Assembly (NCBI RefSeq): GCF_023914155.1
Contig: NZ_JAMWYS010000013.1
Location: 1 to 64,000 of the forward strand
Reading direction: 5' to 3'
DNA from: Solitalea agri
GTDB lineage: Bacteria; Bacteroidota; Bacteroidia; Sphingobacteriales; Sphingobacteriaceae
Length of the DNA stretch: 64,000 nt
Part shown: piece by piece, positions 1 through 9,899 of the stretch
How the letters are laid out: each line of letters begins with the position of its first letter
Numbering within the stretch: the first letter of the stretch is position 1
Position numbers and translations under genes: made by a program
Notes under the pieces: model-generated
What the model was told of the DNA's origin: nothing
What the model saw: the letters and a program-made list of their open reading frames with translations, nothing else
The model's database searches: none

Positions 1-44
1 CAACAAATCCTGCTTTAACTTGTTGATAACCCCTGAAAATAGAA

Positions 45-71
45 AGAGGCCGTCCTTTTGAGACAGCCTCT
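45..71 (-). terminator. Probable terminator of the APC permease gene
   Basis: The arms AGAGGC (45-50) and GCCTCT (66-71) pair around a short loop. On the minus strand the stem is followed by a T-rich stretch (CTTTCTATTTTC). It lies about 20 nt past the permease stop codon, as expected for an intrinsic terminator, although the T-run is interrupted. Confidence 0.5.
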
Positions 72-91
72 CCTGTATGTTGGTGCAAAAA

Positions 92-1792
92 TTAAGAGTT
101 CACTTCTATTTGTTTTGGCGTTGGTTTAAAGCCATATGCCCGATATAAGTAGAACAAAACATTTACTGCCGCAAAAATCAAAGAGAATAGATAAATTACT
201 GAATCATCGGTTTCAGCATATGCATGATGCGCAATTGCCACAATGATTAATAAAATCGAAAGTCCTAAGCCAACTAAAGAGACTGTTTTATTACTGTTTA
301 ATAAAGTTTCCTTCTTGTTGTCTGATAGCAAGCTGTTTTTCATGCCATATGCAAGATAAACCGTAACTCCGATGATCATCCAGACGATTAAACGAATCCA
401 TGTGTCTAATGGAAGAAATACCATCATAAATAAGCAAGTTGCAACGCCCAAGATTGGCACTAAAGGAACAAGCGGTGTTTTAAATGCACGTGGTGCATCA
501 GGCATTTTAACTCGCATAACAATAATGCCGATACAAACCAGGATAAATGCAAATAAAGTTCCGATACTGGTCATTTCTCCAACCACACGAGCAGGAACGA
601 AAGCTGCAAATAAACTCACGAAAAGCATAAATAATAAATTGCTTTTAGCTGGTGTACGGAATTTAGCGTTTACATCTGAAAATACTTTTGGTAATAAACC
701 ATCTTTACTCATGGAGAAGAATACGCGTGATTGTCCCATTAACATCACCAGGATTACTGATGCATAGCCTGCAAGAATTGCCAGAATAATGGTTTGATTT
801 AACCATGGGAATGCAGGGGTAATTTTTCCATTTGCTCCAACAGAGCCCATATGGTCAATTGCCACAGCAACTGGAGCAATGCCATCCTGACCTTTGAATG
901 AAGTGAAGTTTGTTACACCTGTCATTACATGAGCAAAGAGTATGTACAGAACTGTACAAATTAATAAAGAAACCAGGATACCGATAGGCATATCTTTTTT
1001 AGGATTCTTAGCCTCTTGTGCTGCAGTTGAAACCGCATCAAAACCTATGTAGGCAAAGAATACAATTGCGGCTGCACGAACAATACCACTAAAACCAAAT
1101 GCACCAAATGTACCGGTATTTTGTGGTATATAAGGAACGTAGTTTTCGGTTTTGATATAAGCCCATCCTAATGCAATGAATATTAACACAACGGCAACTT
1201 TTAATGCTACGATAATACCATTTATGAATGCAGATTCTTTTGTTCCTTTGATAAGCACTAATGACATTACCACAATGATAAATACTGCAGGCAAGTTTAC
1301 TACTCCAGATATAACTGAACCGTCGGCCAAAGTTGCTGTGTCGAATGGAGACATGGTCATTTGGGCGGGCAGATGAATATTATAATAATCGAGGAACTTA
1401 ACCAAGTACCTGCTCCAGCTAATCGAAACCGTTGCTGCTCCTACGGCATATTCTAATACCAAGTCCCAGCCTATTACCCATGCAATGAACTCTCCGAGGG
1501 TAGCATAGGAATAAGTGTACGCACTACCGGCAACAGGAATCATGGATGCAAATTCAGCGTAGCATAAGCCTGCGAATGCACAACCAACAGCTGCAATAAT
1601 AAATGAAATGGTAATTGCAGGTCCCGCGTTATTAGCGGCCGCTCCACCGGTTATTGAAAACAAGCCTGCTCCAATAATGGCTCCGATGCCTAATGCTACA
1701 AGGTGATAACTAGTTAAAGTTCTCTTGAGTGAGTGTTCGCCTACTGCTTCAGATTCTTTAATTAATGACTCTAATGGTTTTCTGAAATTCAT
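92..1792 (-). CDS. APC-family amino acid permease (cationic amino acid transporter type)
   Basis: This is a 566-residue integral membrane protein of the amino acid-polyamine-organocation superfamily, expected to move amino acids across the inner membrane. The N-terminal helix 1 motif GIGAIIGAGLFSITG, the helix 2-3 stretch CAFAGLCYAEFASMIPVAGS and the conserved FFAYIGFDAVSTAAQEAKNP segment are typical of the YfnA/CAT group. About 12-14 hydrophobic segments are visible, including two extra ones at the C-terminus that are usual in CAT-type members. The substrate cannot be told from sequence. The start ATG precedes a short hydrophilic N-terminus (LESLIKESEAVGEHSLKRTL) usual for the group. The gene stands alone and transcribes toward the window edge. 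Confidence 0.93.
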   Translation of the reverse strand: MNFRKPLESLIKESEAVGEHSLKRTLTSYHLVALGIGAIIGAGLFSITGGAAANNAGPAITISFIIAAVGCAFAGLCYAEFASMIPVAGSAYTYSYATLGEFIAWVIGWDLVLEYAVGAATVSISWSRYLVKFLDYYNIHLPAQMTMSPFDTATLADGSVISGVVNLPAVFIIVVMSLVLIKGTKESAFINGIIVALKVAVVLIFIALGWAYIKTENYVPYIPQNTGTFGAFGFSGIVRAAAIVFFAYIGFDAVSTAAQEAKNPKKDMPIGILVSLLICTVLYILFAHVMTGVTNFTSFKGQDGIAPVAVAIDHMGSVGANGKITPAFPWLNQTIILAILAGYASVILVMLMGQSRVFFSMSKDGLLPKVFSDVNAKFRTPAKSNLLFMLFVSLFAAFVPARVVGEMTSIGTLFAFILVCIGIIVMRVKMPDAPRAFKTPLVPLVPILGVATCLFMMVFLPLDTWIRLIVWMIIGVTVYLAYGMKNSLLSDNKKETLLNSNKTVSLVGLGLSILLIIVAIAHHAYAETDDSVIYLFSLIFAAVNVLFYLYRAYGFKPTPKQIEVNS

Positions 1793-1969
1793 GATTGATA
1801 ATTTCCGAGTAAGGTTCTGTATATAACTATTGAATGGTTAATTTTTCAAACCTAATTAAATTTTATGAAATATAATCTTGTTAAATGAAATTATCAGCAG
1901 TTAATTTAAACGCCAATTTTTATTTGTTACTAGGTGAAAATTATCATATAAGTAAAGTTATATAAAAAG

Positions 1970-1996
1970 AAAAGCAAGCCGATTAGGCTTGCTTTT
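1970..1996 (-). terminator. Intrinsic terminator of hppA
   Basis: A perfect 11-bp stem, AAAAGCAAGCC/GGCTTGCTTTT, with a 4-nt loop lies about 20 nt past the hppA stop. Both flanks are A/T runs, so it could work in both directions. Confidence 0.8.
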
Positions 1997-2017
1997 AATT
2001 GTTTTATTTACAAATAG

Positions 2018-4270
2018 TTATTTCTTCTGGCAGCAAGATTTGTTTAATAACTCACTTCTGCTTGATCCTGCAGAGCTAACACATTTGTTACTTCCTTTAT
2101 GTTCTACACAGCATTTTGCTTTTTCTTGCATTAACATGCCTGTGTGATTATCTGATTTTACAGCAATATGTGGTGCAATTACTAATGAAACAATCGACAT
2201 TAGTTTAATCAAAATGTTCATTGATGGGCCTGATGTATCTTTGAAAGGATCTCCAACTGTATCGCCCGTTACGGATGCTTTATGCGGTTCTGATCCTTTA
2301 TAAAAAGTTTCTCCGTTGATGACAACTCCTTTTTCAAAAGACTTTTTAGCATTATCCCATGCTCCACCTGCATTTGATTGGAACATTCCCATTAATACGC
2401 CTGATACAGTAACACCCGCTAGCGTTCCTCCCAAAACCTCAGGGCCAAAAGTGAATCCGATAATAAGTGGAACGATCAAAGCGATAGCCCCAGGTAAGAT
2501 CATTTCACGGATGGATGCTTGCGTTGATATAGCCACACATTTTTCATATTCAGGTTTAGCCTTATATTCCATAATGCCTGGAATTTCGCGGAACTGGCGA
2601 CGAACCTCTTGTACCATTGCCATAGCAGCACGACCTACCGCAGCGATGGCCAATGATGAGAAAATGAATGGAATCATTCCACCAATAAACAACCCGGCTA
2701 AAACGTCGGCTTTATAAATATCAATACTGCTAATTCCCGCTACACCTACGAATGCGGCAAATAATGCTAATGAGGTTAAAGCTGCTGATGCAATGGCAAA
2801 TCCTTTACCTGTTGCCGCAGTGGTATTACCAACAGCATCTAAATTATCGGTGCGCTCACGCACTTCTTTAGGTAAGCCACTCATTTCAGCAATTCCCCCA
2901 GCATTATCAGCAATTGGTCCGAATGCATCAATCGCTAATTGCATTGCTGTGGTAGCCATCATACCTGCGGCGGCAATTGCCACCCCATATAGTCCTGCAA
3001 AATGAAAGGAACCAAAAATACCGGCAGCTAAAACAATGATCGGTAATACAGTTGACTGCATACCAACCGCCAATCCGCCGATAATATTTGTGGCATGACC
3101 GGTTGATGATTGCTGTACAATTGAATTTACCGGACCTTTACCCATGGCGGTATAGTATTCCGTAATTATGCTCATCAAAGCACCTACTATTAAACCTACT
3201 ATAATTGCCAAATAAACATTGGTGGCGCTAAATTCAATCCCACGAAGTGACATGGTTTCAGGTAATAAATATTTAACTGCAAAGAACGAAGCTATGGCAG
3301 TTAATATTACCGACGACCAGTTACCCATGTTTAAGGCTCCTTGCACACTTGAATGTTCATCTTTAATGCGAACAAACACCATACTTACAATAGAGAATAT
3401 TAATCCCAAACCAGCAATTAGCATTGGTAATAATATAGGTGCTAAACCTCCGAAGTTATCTTTCGAATCAATTTCTTGTCCTAAAACCATGGTAGCCAGA
3501 ATAGTAGCTACATAAGAGCCAAATAGATCGGCGCCCATACCGGCAACGTCTCCTACGTTATCACCCACGTTATCGGCAATAGTAGCAGGGTTACGCACAT
3601 CATCCTCCGGTATTCCTGCTTCAACTTTACCTACAAGGTCAGCACCTACATCGGCTGCTTTGGTATAAATACCTCCACCAACACGAGCAAATAGGGCAAT
3701 AGATTCAGATCCCAATGAAAATCCGGTTAATACCTCAATGGCAGTACGCATTTCTTGTCCTGTAATTGCGGCTCCGGCCGGAACAAAGATTTTATAAAAC
3801 ACGATGAATAAACCACCTAATCCTAAAACGGCTAATCCGGAAACACCGAGTCCCATTACACTTCCTCCGGTAAATGATACTTTTAAAGCTTGAGCTAAGC
3901 TGGTACGAGCAGCTTGTGTAGTACGAACGTTCGCTTTAGTGGCTATTTTCATTCCGATGTAGCCGGCTGTTGCCGATAATACAGCTCCAATAATAAAAGC
4001 TACCGCAATGAGCCAATGTGAATGTACATTCGGTAGTGTACCCGACCAACCTAATAAAATGGCTGCAAGAATTACATAGTAACTAAGCACTTTCCATTCG
4101 GCTTTTAAAAAGGCCATGGCTCCGTCGGCAATATACCCGGCAAGTTCAACCATGTTCTTGTCGCCTGCATCTTGTTTTGAAACCCACGATGCTTTTATAG
4201 CTGTAACCAATAAGGCTACCACTCCAAAAAGTGGGATAATGTAAATGAGATTTTCTTGAAAAAAAGACAT
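2018..4270 (-). CDS. hppA: Membrane-bound ion-pumping pyrophosphatase, K+-dependent type, with Cys-rich tail
   Basis: This enzyme hydrolyses pyrophosphate in the cytoplasm and uses the energy to export H+ and/or Na+ across the inner membrane. The catalytic loop [11 protein letters not shown] (residues 207-217) and the [20 protein letters not shown] metal-binding stretch after it are intact. The segment [13 protein letters not shown] has Ala where K+-independent enzymes carry Lys, so it belongs to the K+-dependent class, which contains Na+ and Na+/H+ pumps. Of the 750 residues, roughly the last 35 form an odd hydrophilic tail with five cysteines (C720, C721, C730, C746, C747). Family members normally end soon after the last helix, and M-PPase termini face the periplasm. 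Whether this one pumps Na+ or H+ cannot be settled here. Confidence 0.96.
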   Translation of the reverse strand: MSFFQENLIYIIPLFGVVALLVTAIKASWVSKQDAGDKNMVELAGYIADGAMAFLKAEWKVLSYYVILAAILLGWSGTLPNVHSHWLIAVAFIIGAVLSATAGYIGMKIATKANVRTTQAARTSLAQALKVSFTGGSVMGLGVSGLAVLGLGGLFIVFYKIFVPAGAAITGQEMRTAIEVLTGFSLGSESIALFARVGGGIYTKAADVGADLVGKVEAGIPEDDVRNPATIADNVGDNVGDVAGMGADLFGSYVATILATMVLGQEIDSKDNFGGLAPILLPMLIAGLGLIFSIVSMVFVRIKDEHSSVQGALNMGNWSSVILTAIASFFAVKYLLPETMSLRGIEFSATNVYLAIIVGLIVGALMSIITEYYTAMGKGPVNSIVQQSSTGHATNIIGGLAVGMQSTVLPIIVLAAGIFGSFHFAGLYGVAIAAAGMMATTAMQLAIDAFGPIADNAGGIAEMSGLPKEVRERTDNLDAVGNTTAATGKGFAIASAALTSLALFAAFVGVAGISSIDIYKADVLAGLFIGGMIPFIFSSLAIAAVGRAAMAMVQEVRRQFREIPGIMEYKAKPEYEKCVAISTQASIREMILPGAIALIVPLIIGFTFGPEVLGGTLAGVTVSGVLMGMFQSNAGGAWDNAKKSFEKGVVINGETFYKGSEPHKASVTGDTVGDPFKDTSGPSMNILIKLMSIVSLVIAPHIAVKSDNHTGMLMQEKAKCCVEHKGSNKCVSSAGSSRSELLNKSCCQKK

Positions 4271-4493
4271 AATAATTAGTTAGATTTTTTCGGATCGCCT
4301 AAAATAGTTTTGATGAATGGAATAGTCAAATAAAATTTGATGAATCTGCGTGTTTTTAAAATAAAAAATTAGTTATTAGCAGATACAAAAGCATGGACAT
4401 GGCTAAGTTTTGCTTCGTTAAGAGTGTGATAGTACATCCTTTTTTCAGCATAAAAGGCTACCTTGTTTCTTTAACTTAAACCCAAAACATTGT

Positions 4494-5999
4494 ATGGAGC
4501 AAACAATTACTCATCAAAATCACCAAAATTTGAGTACAGAACATTCTGAAATGAAACGAGAACTGGGATTATTTGATTCGACCATGATCGTGGTAGGATC
4601 GATGATTGGCTCAGGTATTTTTATTGTAACCAGCGATATAGCCCGTTTATTGGGTTCTCCTTTCTGGATACTTTTCGTTTGGTTATTAACAGGTGCCATT
4701 ACCTTAATGGCTGCATTAAGTTATGGGGAGCTTGCCGGCATGATGCCTAAGGCTGGTGGACAGTATGTTTATTTGCGTGAAGCCTATAATAAGTTTGTAG
4801 GTTTTCTGTACGGCTGGACAACCTTTATGGTTATTCAAACCGGAACTATTGCCGCTGTGGCTATTGCCTTTGCAAAGTACACAGGTGTTTTATTACCTCA
4901 ATTGATCAACGCCGATCCTTTGTTTAATTTAGGTCCGATAGCGTTTTCAAGTCAGCAGTTTTTAGGAGTTGCTTTAATTGCTTTGCTAACCATTATCAAT
5001 CTTTACGGCGTTAAGAATGCCAAAATTATCCAGGGGATTTTTACTGTCGCTAAGATTGTTTCGTTGTTGGGTCTGATTGTTTTAGGAGTTTACATTGGAT
5101 GGAATTCGAACGCTTTTCACCAGAATTTTTCTAATTTTTTTGCAGCGCCTTTTAAAACTACGGCTAACGTAAATACATTAGATGTGATAAAGCTTTCAGG
5201 CTGGGCACTAATTGGCGCTATTGGTGGAGCTTTGGTTGGTTCGTTATTTTCATCAGATGCCTGGAATAATATTACCTACACTGCAGGCGAAGTAAAAGAG
5301 CCTAAAAGAAACATTCCACTAAGTTTATTCTTTGGAACTCTGATTGTTACCGTTTTGTATATTTTGGCCAATATTGCTTATTTATCTTTATTGCCGGTAA
5401 ATGGTAACCCTGCAGGAAGTGATGTTCTTGCGAGAGGAATAATGTTCGCTACCAATGATCGTGTTGCAACGGCAGGTGCCGAAATCATTTTTGGAGGGGC
5501 AGCAGTAGTCATTATGGCCGTTTTGATTATGATCTCGACTTTTGGTTGTAATAATGGTTTAATTATGGCTGGGGCTCGTTTGTATTATGCAATGGCTAAG
5601 GACGGACTGTTTCTGAAAAAAGCTGAAAACTTGAACAACAAAGGTGTTCCTGCTTACGGATTAATTATACAAGGTATTTGGGCTTCTGTTTTGTGTTTTT
5701 CTGGAAAATATAATGAGCTGCTAGATTATGTGATTTTTGCGGTGTTGATATTTTATTCTTTGACCATCGGTGGGATTTTTATCCTTCGTAAAACACAACC
5801 TAATGCTGAGCGTCCATACAAAGCATTCGGTTTTCCAATCGTTCCGGCATTGTATATTATACTGGCAATGGCCATTTGTATCGATTTATTGATCGTTAAA
5901 TCAACTACGAGCTTAATTGGCCTGGGAATTGTTCTTATAGGTATTCCGGTTTATTTTATCTTAAACTCGGGAAAAAACTTGCAACAGAATAAGAGTTGA
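4494..5999 (+). CDS. APC-family amino acid permease
   Basis: This 501-residue inner-membrane transporter has an APC signature at the start of helix 1 (STMIVVGSMIGSGIFIV) and the helix 3 motif YVYLREAYNKFVGFLYGW. It also carries the intracellular loop SSDAWNNITYTAGEVKEPKRN, which places it in the LAT/YfnA-like branch (amino acid antiporters or permeases). About 12 hydrophobic helices are visible. A polar N-terminus of about 25 residues rich in His, Gln and Asn precedes the core, so an internal ATG at residue 20 (MKRELGLF) is a possible alternative start. The gene is divergent from hppA and unrelated in detail to the permease at the left edge. Substrate unknown. Confidence 0.92.
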   Translation: MEQTITHQNHQNLSTEHSEMKRELGLFDSTMIVVGSMIGSGIFIVTSDIARLLGSPFWILFVWLLTGAITLMAALSYGELAGMMPKAGGQYVYLREAYNKFVGFLYGWTTFMVIQTGTIAAVAIAFAKYTGVLLPQLINADPLFNLGPIAFSSQQFLGVALIALLTIINLYGVKNAKIIQGIFTVAKIVSLLGLIVLGVYIGWNSNAFHQNFSNFFAAPFKTTANVNTLDVIKLSGWALIGAIGGALVGSLFSSDAWNNITYTAGEVKEPKRNIPLSLFFGTLIVTVLYILANIAYLSLLPVNGNPAGSDVLARGIMFATNDRVATAGAEIIFGGAAVVIMAVLIMISTFGCNNGLIMAGARLYYAMAKDGLFLKKAENLNNKGVPAYGLIIQGIWASVLCFSGKYNELLDYVIFAVLIFYSLTIGGIFILRKTQPNAERPYKAFGFPIVPALYIILAMAICIDLLIVKSTTSLIGLGIVLIGIPVYFILNSGKNLQQNKS

Positions 6000-6207
6000 G
6001 GATTATTAAGATAAACAAGGTTGATTTATAGGTGTTTATAACTTTTTTGAGAGAAATTGATTAAGTTTTGCTCAATTAAAAAATAACCTTAACTTAGATT
6101 CCTTTGAATGAATGAATGAAGAGTAATGACTTTTCCTGTAAGTGCAAGAATGCCATGTTTCTTTTATCGATCATTCTAAATGGATTGCTCATTTTTTAAT
6201 AATTATA

Positions 6208-6396
6208 ATGAAAACAGGAAAAGTAAAATTCTTTAATGAGTCAAAAGGTTTTGGATTCATTAAAACTAATGAAGGTCAGGAAATTTTTGTTCACGTAACA
6301 GGTCTTATCGACAAAGTTCGTGAAAACGACAATGTAACCTTCGAAGTTGCTCAAGGAAAAAAAGGATTAAATGCAGTGAATGTAAAGATTGCTTAA
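6208..6396 (+). CDS. Cold-shock domain protein
   Basis: This 62-residue single-stranded nucleic-acid binding protein is of the CspA family. RNP1 (SKGFGFIK) and RNP2 (EIFVHVTGL) are both visible, and the length matches a single cold-shock domain. I chose ATG 6208 because MKTGKVKFFNESKGFGF is the canonical CSD N-terminus. The in-frame ATG at 6142 would add 22 residues without similarity to the family. The roughly 200 nt upstream are AT-rich and free of genes, which fits the long leaders of cold-shock mRNAs. The product would act as an RNA chaperone in the cytoplasm. Confidence 0.93.
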   Translation: MKTGKVKFFNESKGFGFIKTNEGQEIFVHVTGLIDKVRENDNVTFEVAQGKKGLNAVNVKIA

Positions 6397-6418
6397 GATA
6401 TTTTAATTACTTTTTGCA

Positions 6419-6445
6419 AAAGCCGGTTATTAACCGGCTTTTTTG
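6419..6445. terminator. Terminator between cold-shock gene and folC
   Basis: The stem AAGCCGGTT/AACCGGCTT with a 3-nt loop is followed by TTTTGTTTT. It lies between two convergent genes and ends 3 nt before the folC stop, so it probably serves both strands. Confidence 0.85.
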
Positions 6446-6447
6446 TT

Positions 6448-7761
6448 TTATACAACCTCTGCAACAACAAATGTGCTTCCGCCTACAAATATTAAATCAT
6501 CACTTGTGGCATTGGCTTTTGCAGTATTTAGTGCTTCAATAACCGATGCATAAACATCCCCGTTTAATCCATGGCTATTTGCTAGTTGTTGTAATTCTTT
6601 GGCGTCCATGCCACGTGGAATATCTGCTTTGCAGAAATAGTAGGTTGCGTTTTTAGGCATTAACTCTAGCACATGACTGATATCTTTATCTTTCACCATG
6701 CCAAAAACTATATGTAACTGATTGAAAGGAGTTTCGTTAATTTGTTCCACAACTTGAGTAATTCCGTCAACATTGTGTCCTGTATCACTAATGATTAACG
6801 GATTTTCACCCAGTAAATGCCACCTTCCTAAAAGCCCGGTTAATTTTTTCACCTGTTTTAATGCCGCATAAACATGCTCATCGCTAATATTGAAATTGGA
6901 TGACCTTAAGAGCTCAACAGATTCGAGAACTGTTTTTATATTTTTTAGCTGATAGTTTCCCGTTAGATCGAGTTGAAGCTGATGGTATTCTTTTTCTGAA
7001 GCATTTTTGATATTTAACTTCCAGGTATGTGAAGTTTTAGTTTGATGTTCAATAATCCAGTTTTCAGAAGCAAAAGAAATAGGAGCATTCATCTCCTTAG
7101 CCTTTCCCAAAAATACTTCTCCCGCTTTTTTCTGAAGCTGACCAATAACCACAGGTACATTCTTTTTAATGATACCCGCTTTTTCAAAAGCGATGGCTTC
7201 AATTGTATCACCTAAAATGGCTGTGTGGTCAAAGCTGATGTTGGTAATGACAGATAATACAGGTGTGATGATATTGGTTGAATCCAGGCGGCCACCTAAA
7301 CCTGTTTCAATTACAGCTATGTCTACCTGCTCTTTCACGAAATAATCAAAAGCCAGGGCTACACCCATTTCGAAAAAAGACGGCTCAACTTGATCAAACG
7401 TGGCTTTTTGAGCATCCACAAAGTTGATCACTTCCTGCTCTGGAATCATCCCTCCGTTAATTCGAATGCGTTCACGAAAATCACGAAGGTGGGGGGAGGT
7501 GTAGAGTCCTGTTTTGTAACCGGCTTCTTGCAGTATCGCCGCTAACATGTGTGAAGTTGAACCTTTGCCATTTGTGCCTGCAATGTGGATGGTAGTTAAC
7601 TGTTCATGCGGATTGCCTAATACTTCGCAAAGCGCTTTTATATTGTTCAAATCAGCCTTATACGCTTTATCGCCGATGCGATGAAACATGGGTAAACGGC
7701 TGAACAGATAATCTAAGATTTGTTGATAGGTTGACACGGAATTAAAAACACTAATTGTCAC
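6448..7761 (-). CDS. folC: Folylpolyglutamate synthase / dihydrofolate synthase
   Basis: This ATP-dependent Mur-ligase-type enzyme adds glutamate to dihydropteroate and to folates in the cytoplasm. At 437 residues it has normal FolC length. The P-loop HIAGTNGKGSTS lies at about residues 59-70. Next come the central FPGS motif SPHLRDFRERIRING and the metal/ATP region IETGLGGRLDSTN. The C-terminal domain shows the LLGRWH and ISDTGHN motifs. It is the last gene of a minus-strand series headed by the TPR/ExbBD/TonB genes, separated from the TonB-like gene by 116 nt of repeats, so it may have its own promoter. Confidence 0.95.
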   Translation of the reverse strand: MTISVFNSVSTYQQILDYLFSRLPMFHRIGDKAYKADLNNIKALCEVLGNPHEQLTTIHIAGTNGKGSTSHMLAAILQEAGYKTGLYTSPHLRDFRERIRINGGMIPEQEVINFVDAQKATFDQVEPSFFEMGVALAFDYFVKEQVDIAVIETGLGGRLDSTNIITPVLSVITNISFDHTAILGDTIEAIAFEKAGIIKKNVPVVIGQLQKKAGEVFLGKAKEMNAPISFASENWIIEHQTKTSHTWKLNIKNASEKEYHQLQLDLTGNYQLKNIKTVLESVELLRSSNFNISDEHVYAALKQVKKLTGLLGRWHLLGENPLIISDTGHNVDGITQVVEQINETPFNQLHIVFGMVKDKDISHVLELMPKNATYYFCKADIPRGMDAKELQQLANSHGLNGDVYASVIEALNTAKANATSDDLIFVGGSTFVVAEVV

Positions 7762-7762
7762 A

Positions 7763-7872
7763 TGAATTGCACGAATTGGATTTGTATGATTAGATCAATT
7801 CGTGCTTTAATTTATAGTCGAATTACACGAATTAAATTAGTGCAATTAGTTTTAATTCGTGCAATCCGTGTT
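7763..7872. repeat. Clustered AATTCGTG/CACGAATT inverted repeats
   Basis: The gap between the TonB-like gene and folC is almost filled by copies of an 8-mer in both directions: GCACGAATTGG near 7770, TCAATTCGTGC near 7796, ATTACACGAATTA near 7822 and TTAATTCGTGCAATCCGTG near 7853. The copies can pair with each other in several ways. From memory, similar ATTCGTG-type arrays occur between genes in many Bacteroidota, so this looks like a dispersed intergenic repeat rather than a gene-specific signal. Confidence 0.7.
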
Positions 7873-7877
7873 GGAAG

Positions 7878-8738
7878 TTATTCTAATCTGAATGTAATCA
7901 CCACCAAACCAACTTGTGTGTCTGGTCCTGAGTTGATAGCATTCAATTTGCATTGCAGTACCGCTTTTTCACATTTTTTCCAAAGGGCAACATTCGAAAT
8001 GGTAGTTCCACGGGCACCAGCCTTCGCACTGGTAATATTTCCGTCCCTGTCTACAATAATCTCAACAGCTATACGACCTTCTTGTTGTCCATTATCTTCA
8101 ATGCTAGGGCGACTTAAAAATTTACGTCCGGCCAGGTTCAAGGCTATACCTCCTGTGCCACTACCGGTTCCGTTATAGTTAGTAGAATTAGGATCTCCGT
8201 TAATTTTTCCTTGGTTGCCTGGTTCGGTACCTGTTCCATCACCGCCTCCAGTTCCGCTTTGTGTCTTTTTACCTTTGTACAAGGCATTTTGATTGACTTT
8301 TGGCGTTTGCTCTTTTGCAGTTTCCGTTGGTGATTTTGGAGTATTTACTGGTTGCTTAGTTTCAGTTTTTACTACTTTGTTGGCCGAAGTTTTTACTTCA
8401 GGAGCGTCTTCATTATCCTGTGTAACTAACGCATCGGTGTTTTCATTAGAAACTGTAGGCTTTGTTGGAGCAATGTCTTCAACTTTTTCGGTTTGTGGCT
8501 TATTGTTGGCGTTGGGTGAAATAGAAGGTTCGTCCATGCTGGTATAATCTGAGCCCATACCAACATCGGAAGTTCCGTAGTTAACCACAATTCCTCCTTC
8601 ACCTTCTTCTTGTTGAGGTGTATAGGGGTTGGTAATCTTTACCAAAAAGCAAATCAGCAAGAATACCACATAAATTGATGTGGTTACCAAAAAGGCCCTG
8701 CCTGAATTTTTCTCTTCTTTTCTATAGATTGATTCCAC
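7878..8738 (-). CDS. TonB-like energy transducer
   Basis: This 286-residue periplasm-spanning protein is the probable third partner of the ExbB/ExbD pair encoded directly upstream. A short cytoplasmic N-terminus (MESIYRKEEKNSGR) is followed by one membrane helix (residues about 16-35). Next come a long low-complexity linker rich in Pro, Thr, Lys and Asn and a Gly-rich hinge around residues 155-200. The C-terminal domain of about 80 residues (EGRIAVEIIVDRDGNITSAK) resembles TonB C-terminal folds. It begins 3 nt after exbD. TonB C-terminal domains carry proton-motive energy to outer-membrane barrels, and the beta-barrel gene of this operon is a natural candidate partner. That pairing is inference. 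Confidence 0.85.
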   Translation of the reverse strand: MESIYRKEEKNSGRAFLVTTSIYVVFLLICFLVKITNPYTPQQEEGEGGIVVNYGTSDVGMGSDYTSMDEPSISPNANNKPQTEKVEDIAPTKPTVSNENTDALVTQDNEDAPEVKTSANKVVKTETKQPVNTPKSPTETAKEQTPKVNQNALYKGKKTQSGTGGGDGTGTEPGNQGKINGDPNSTNYNGTGSGTGGIALNLAGRKFLSRPSIEDNGQQEGRIAVEIIVDRDGNITSAKAGARGTTISNVALWKKCEKAVLQCKLNAINSGPDTQVGLVVITFRLE

Positions 8739-8741
8739 AGA

Positions 8742-9140
8742 CTAATCCTTTTTCTGGGCTGCCACCACCAGTTTTAACTTATATCGGCTGGCAATATCCA
8801 TTACATTTACAAACGGCTGAACCTGAGCCGCAGAATCGGCGCTGATAATTACGGTTACCTCTTCGGCTTTACCTTGATAACTTTTTAGTGTTTCTTCAAG
8901 TTGAGCCTCGTTTACCGGCGTTTTATCGATAAAATATTCACCGGTTTTGGTTACCGAAACATTCAGGTTCTTTTTGGGAACGGTTTGTCCTGTAGCCGCT
9001 TTTGGCAAAGTTACTTTAATTACATGCGGTGCAACCAATGTTGATGCCAACAGGAAAAACAGTAGCAAGAAGAACATAATATCGTTTAATGACGAGGTGT
9101 TAACTTCTGCTCCAATCTTATGTCTTCGTCTTAAATTCAT
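8742..9140 (-). CDS. exbD: ExbD/TolR-family biopolymer transport protein
   Basis: This 132-residue protein has a single N-terminal membrane helix beginning with SSLNDIMFFLLLFFLLAS. The Asp about 20 residues in is the proton-carrying residue of the ExbD/TolR family. A small periplasmic domain follows. The start ATG overlaps the stop of the ExbB gene by 4 nt, so the two are translationally coupled. With ExbB it should form the proton-driven motor that energises the adjacent TonB-like protein. Confidence 0.93.
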   Translation of the reverse strand: MNLRRRHKIGAEVNTSSLNDIMFFLLLFFLLASTLVAPHVIKVTLPKAATGQTVPKKNLNVSVTKTGEYFIDKTPVNEAQLEETLKSYQGKAEEVTVIISADSAAQVQPFVNVMDIASRYKLKLVVAAQKKD

Positions 9141-9853
9141 CGTAATGTTGTTGTTGTTGGTTCTTCTAGCAAGTCAATAAAATCTATAGCGTCGGTTTCC
9201 ATGCGTAAAATCACTCGGTCTACCATCATGGTTAAAATATGATGCCCGATATAGGCGAAAATACCAATGATAAGACCAGTTGCCGAGGTGATCATCTTTT
9301 GATATAAACCACCCGATACTAAACCAATATTAATTTCGCCAGCTTGAGAAATACTATAAAAGATGGTGATTACCCCCGAAATGGTTCCCACGAAACCCAA
9401 CATTGGAGCAATTCCGGCAATAATTCCTAAAATGTTAATATTCTTTTCAAGTTTCGAAACTTCCAGTTTACCAACGTTTTCAATGGAACCTTCAATCTCT
9501 TTGATCGGCTTGCCAATACGGGCAAGTCCTTTTTGCAACATACGTCCAATAGGAGTATTGCTGTTTTTACAAACGCTGATTGCAGCATCTAAATTACCGG
9601 TAATAATGTATTGGCGAATCTGCATCATTAACGATGATTCAGATTTATTAGCTTTTCTGATGGTAAAATAGCGTTCAAAAAAGATGAATAAGGCAAGGAA
9701 TAACAAAATTGCCAATGGTATCATAACCCATCCGCCTTTGAACATCAGGTCTATTAAACTAAGACTTTCTGGCTTTTGAACCGAATTGATCGGTAGGTTG
9801 TTTACGGTATCGGCTACCCGTTGTGCAGTATCGGTAATTTGTAATAAAAACAT
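9137..9853 (-). CDS. exbB: ExbB/TolQ/MotA-family proton channel
   Basis: This 238-residue inner-membrane protein has a TM1 around residues 38-58 (GGWVMIPLAILLFLALFIFFERYF), a long cytoplasmic loop, and two closing helices. They contain the conserved stretches GIIAGIAPMLGFVGTISGVI and GLVSGGLYQKMITSATGLIIGI, diagnostic for the MotA/TolQ/ExbB family. The N-terminal 35 residues are an amphipathic extension seen in many Bacteroidota ExbB proteins. It overlaps exbD by 4 nt and lies 46 nt after the CCDC81-HU gene. Confidence 0.95.
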   Translation of the reverse strand: MFLLQITDTAQRVADTVNNLPINSVQKPESLSLIDLMFKGGWVMIPLAILLFLALFIFFERYFTIRKANKSESSLMMQIRQYIITGNLDAAISVCKNSNTPIGRMLQKGLARIGKPIKEIEGSIENVGKLEVSKLEKNINILGIIAGIAPMLGFVGTISGVITIFYSISQAGEINIGLVSGGLYQKMITSATGLIIGIFAYIGHHILTMMVDRVILRMETDAIDFIDLLEEPTTTTLR

Positions 9854-9899
9854 ATATGTTTTAAGTCTTTAAATAAGTAATTAATCGTTTTTTAAATTT

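Noticed and set aside
7762-8178. Plus-strand open frame of 138 codons
   Set aside because: It starts in the AATTCGTG repeats and then runs antisense to the TonB-like gene. No family features.
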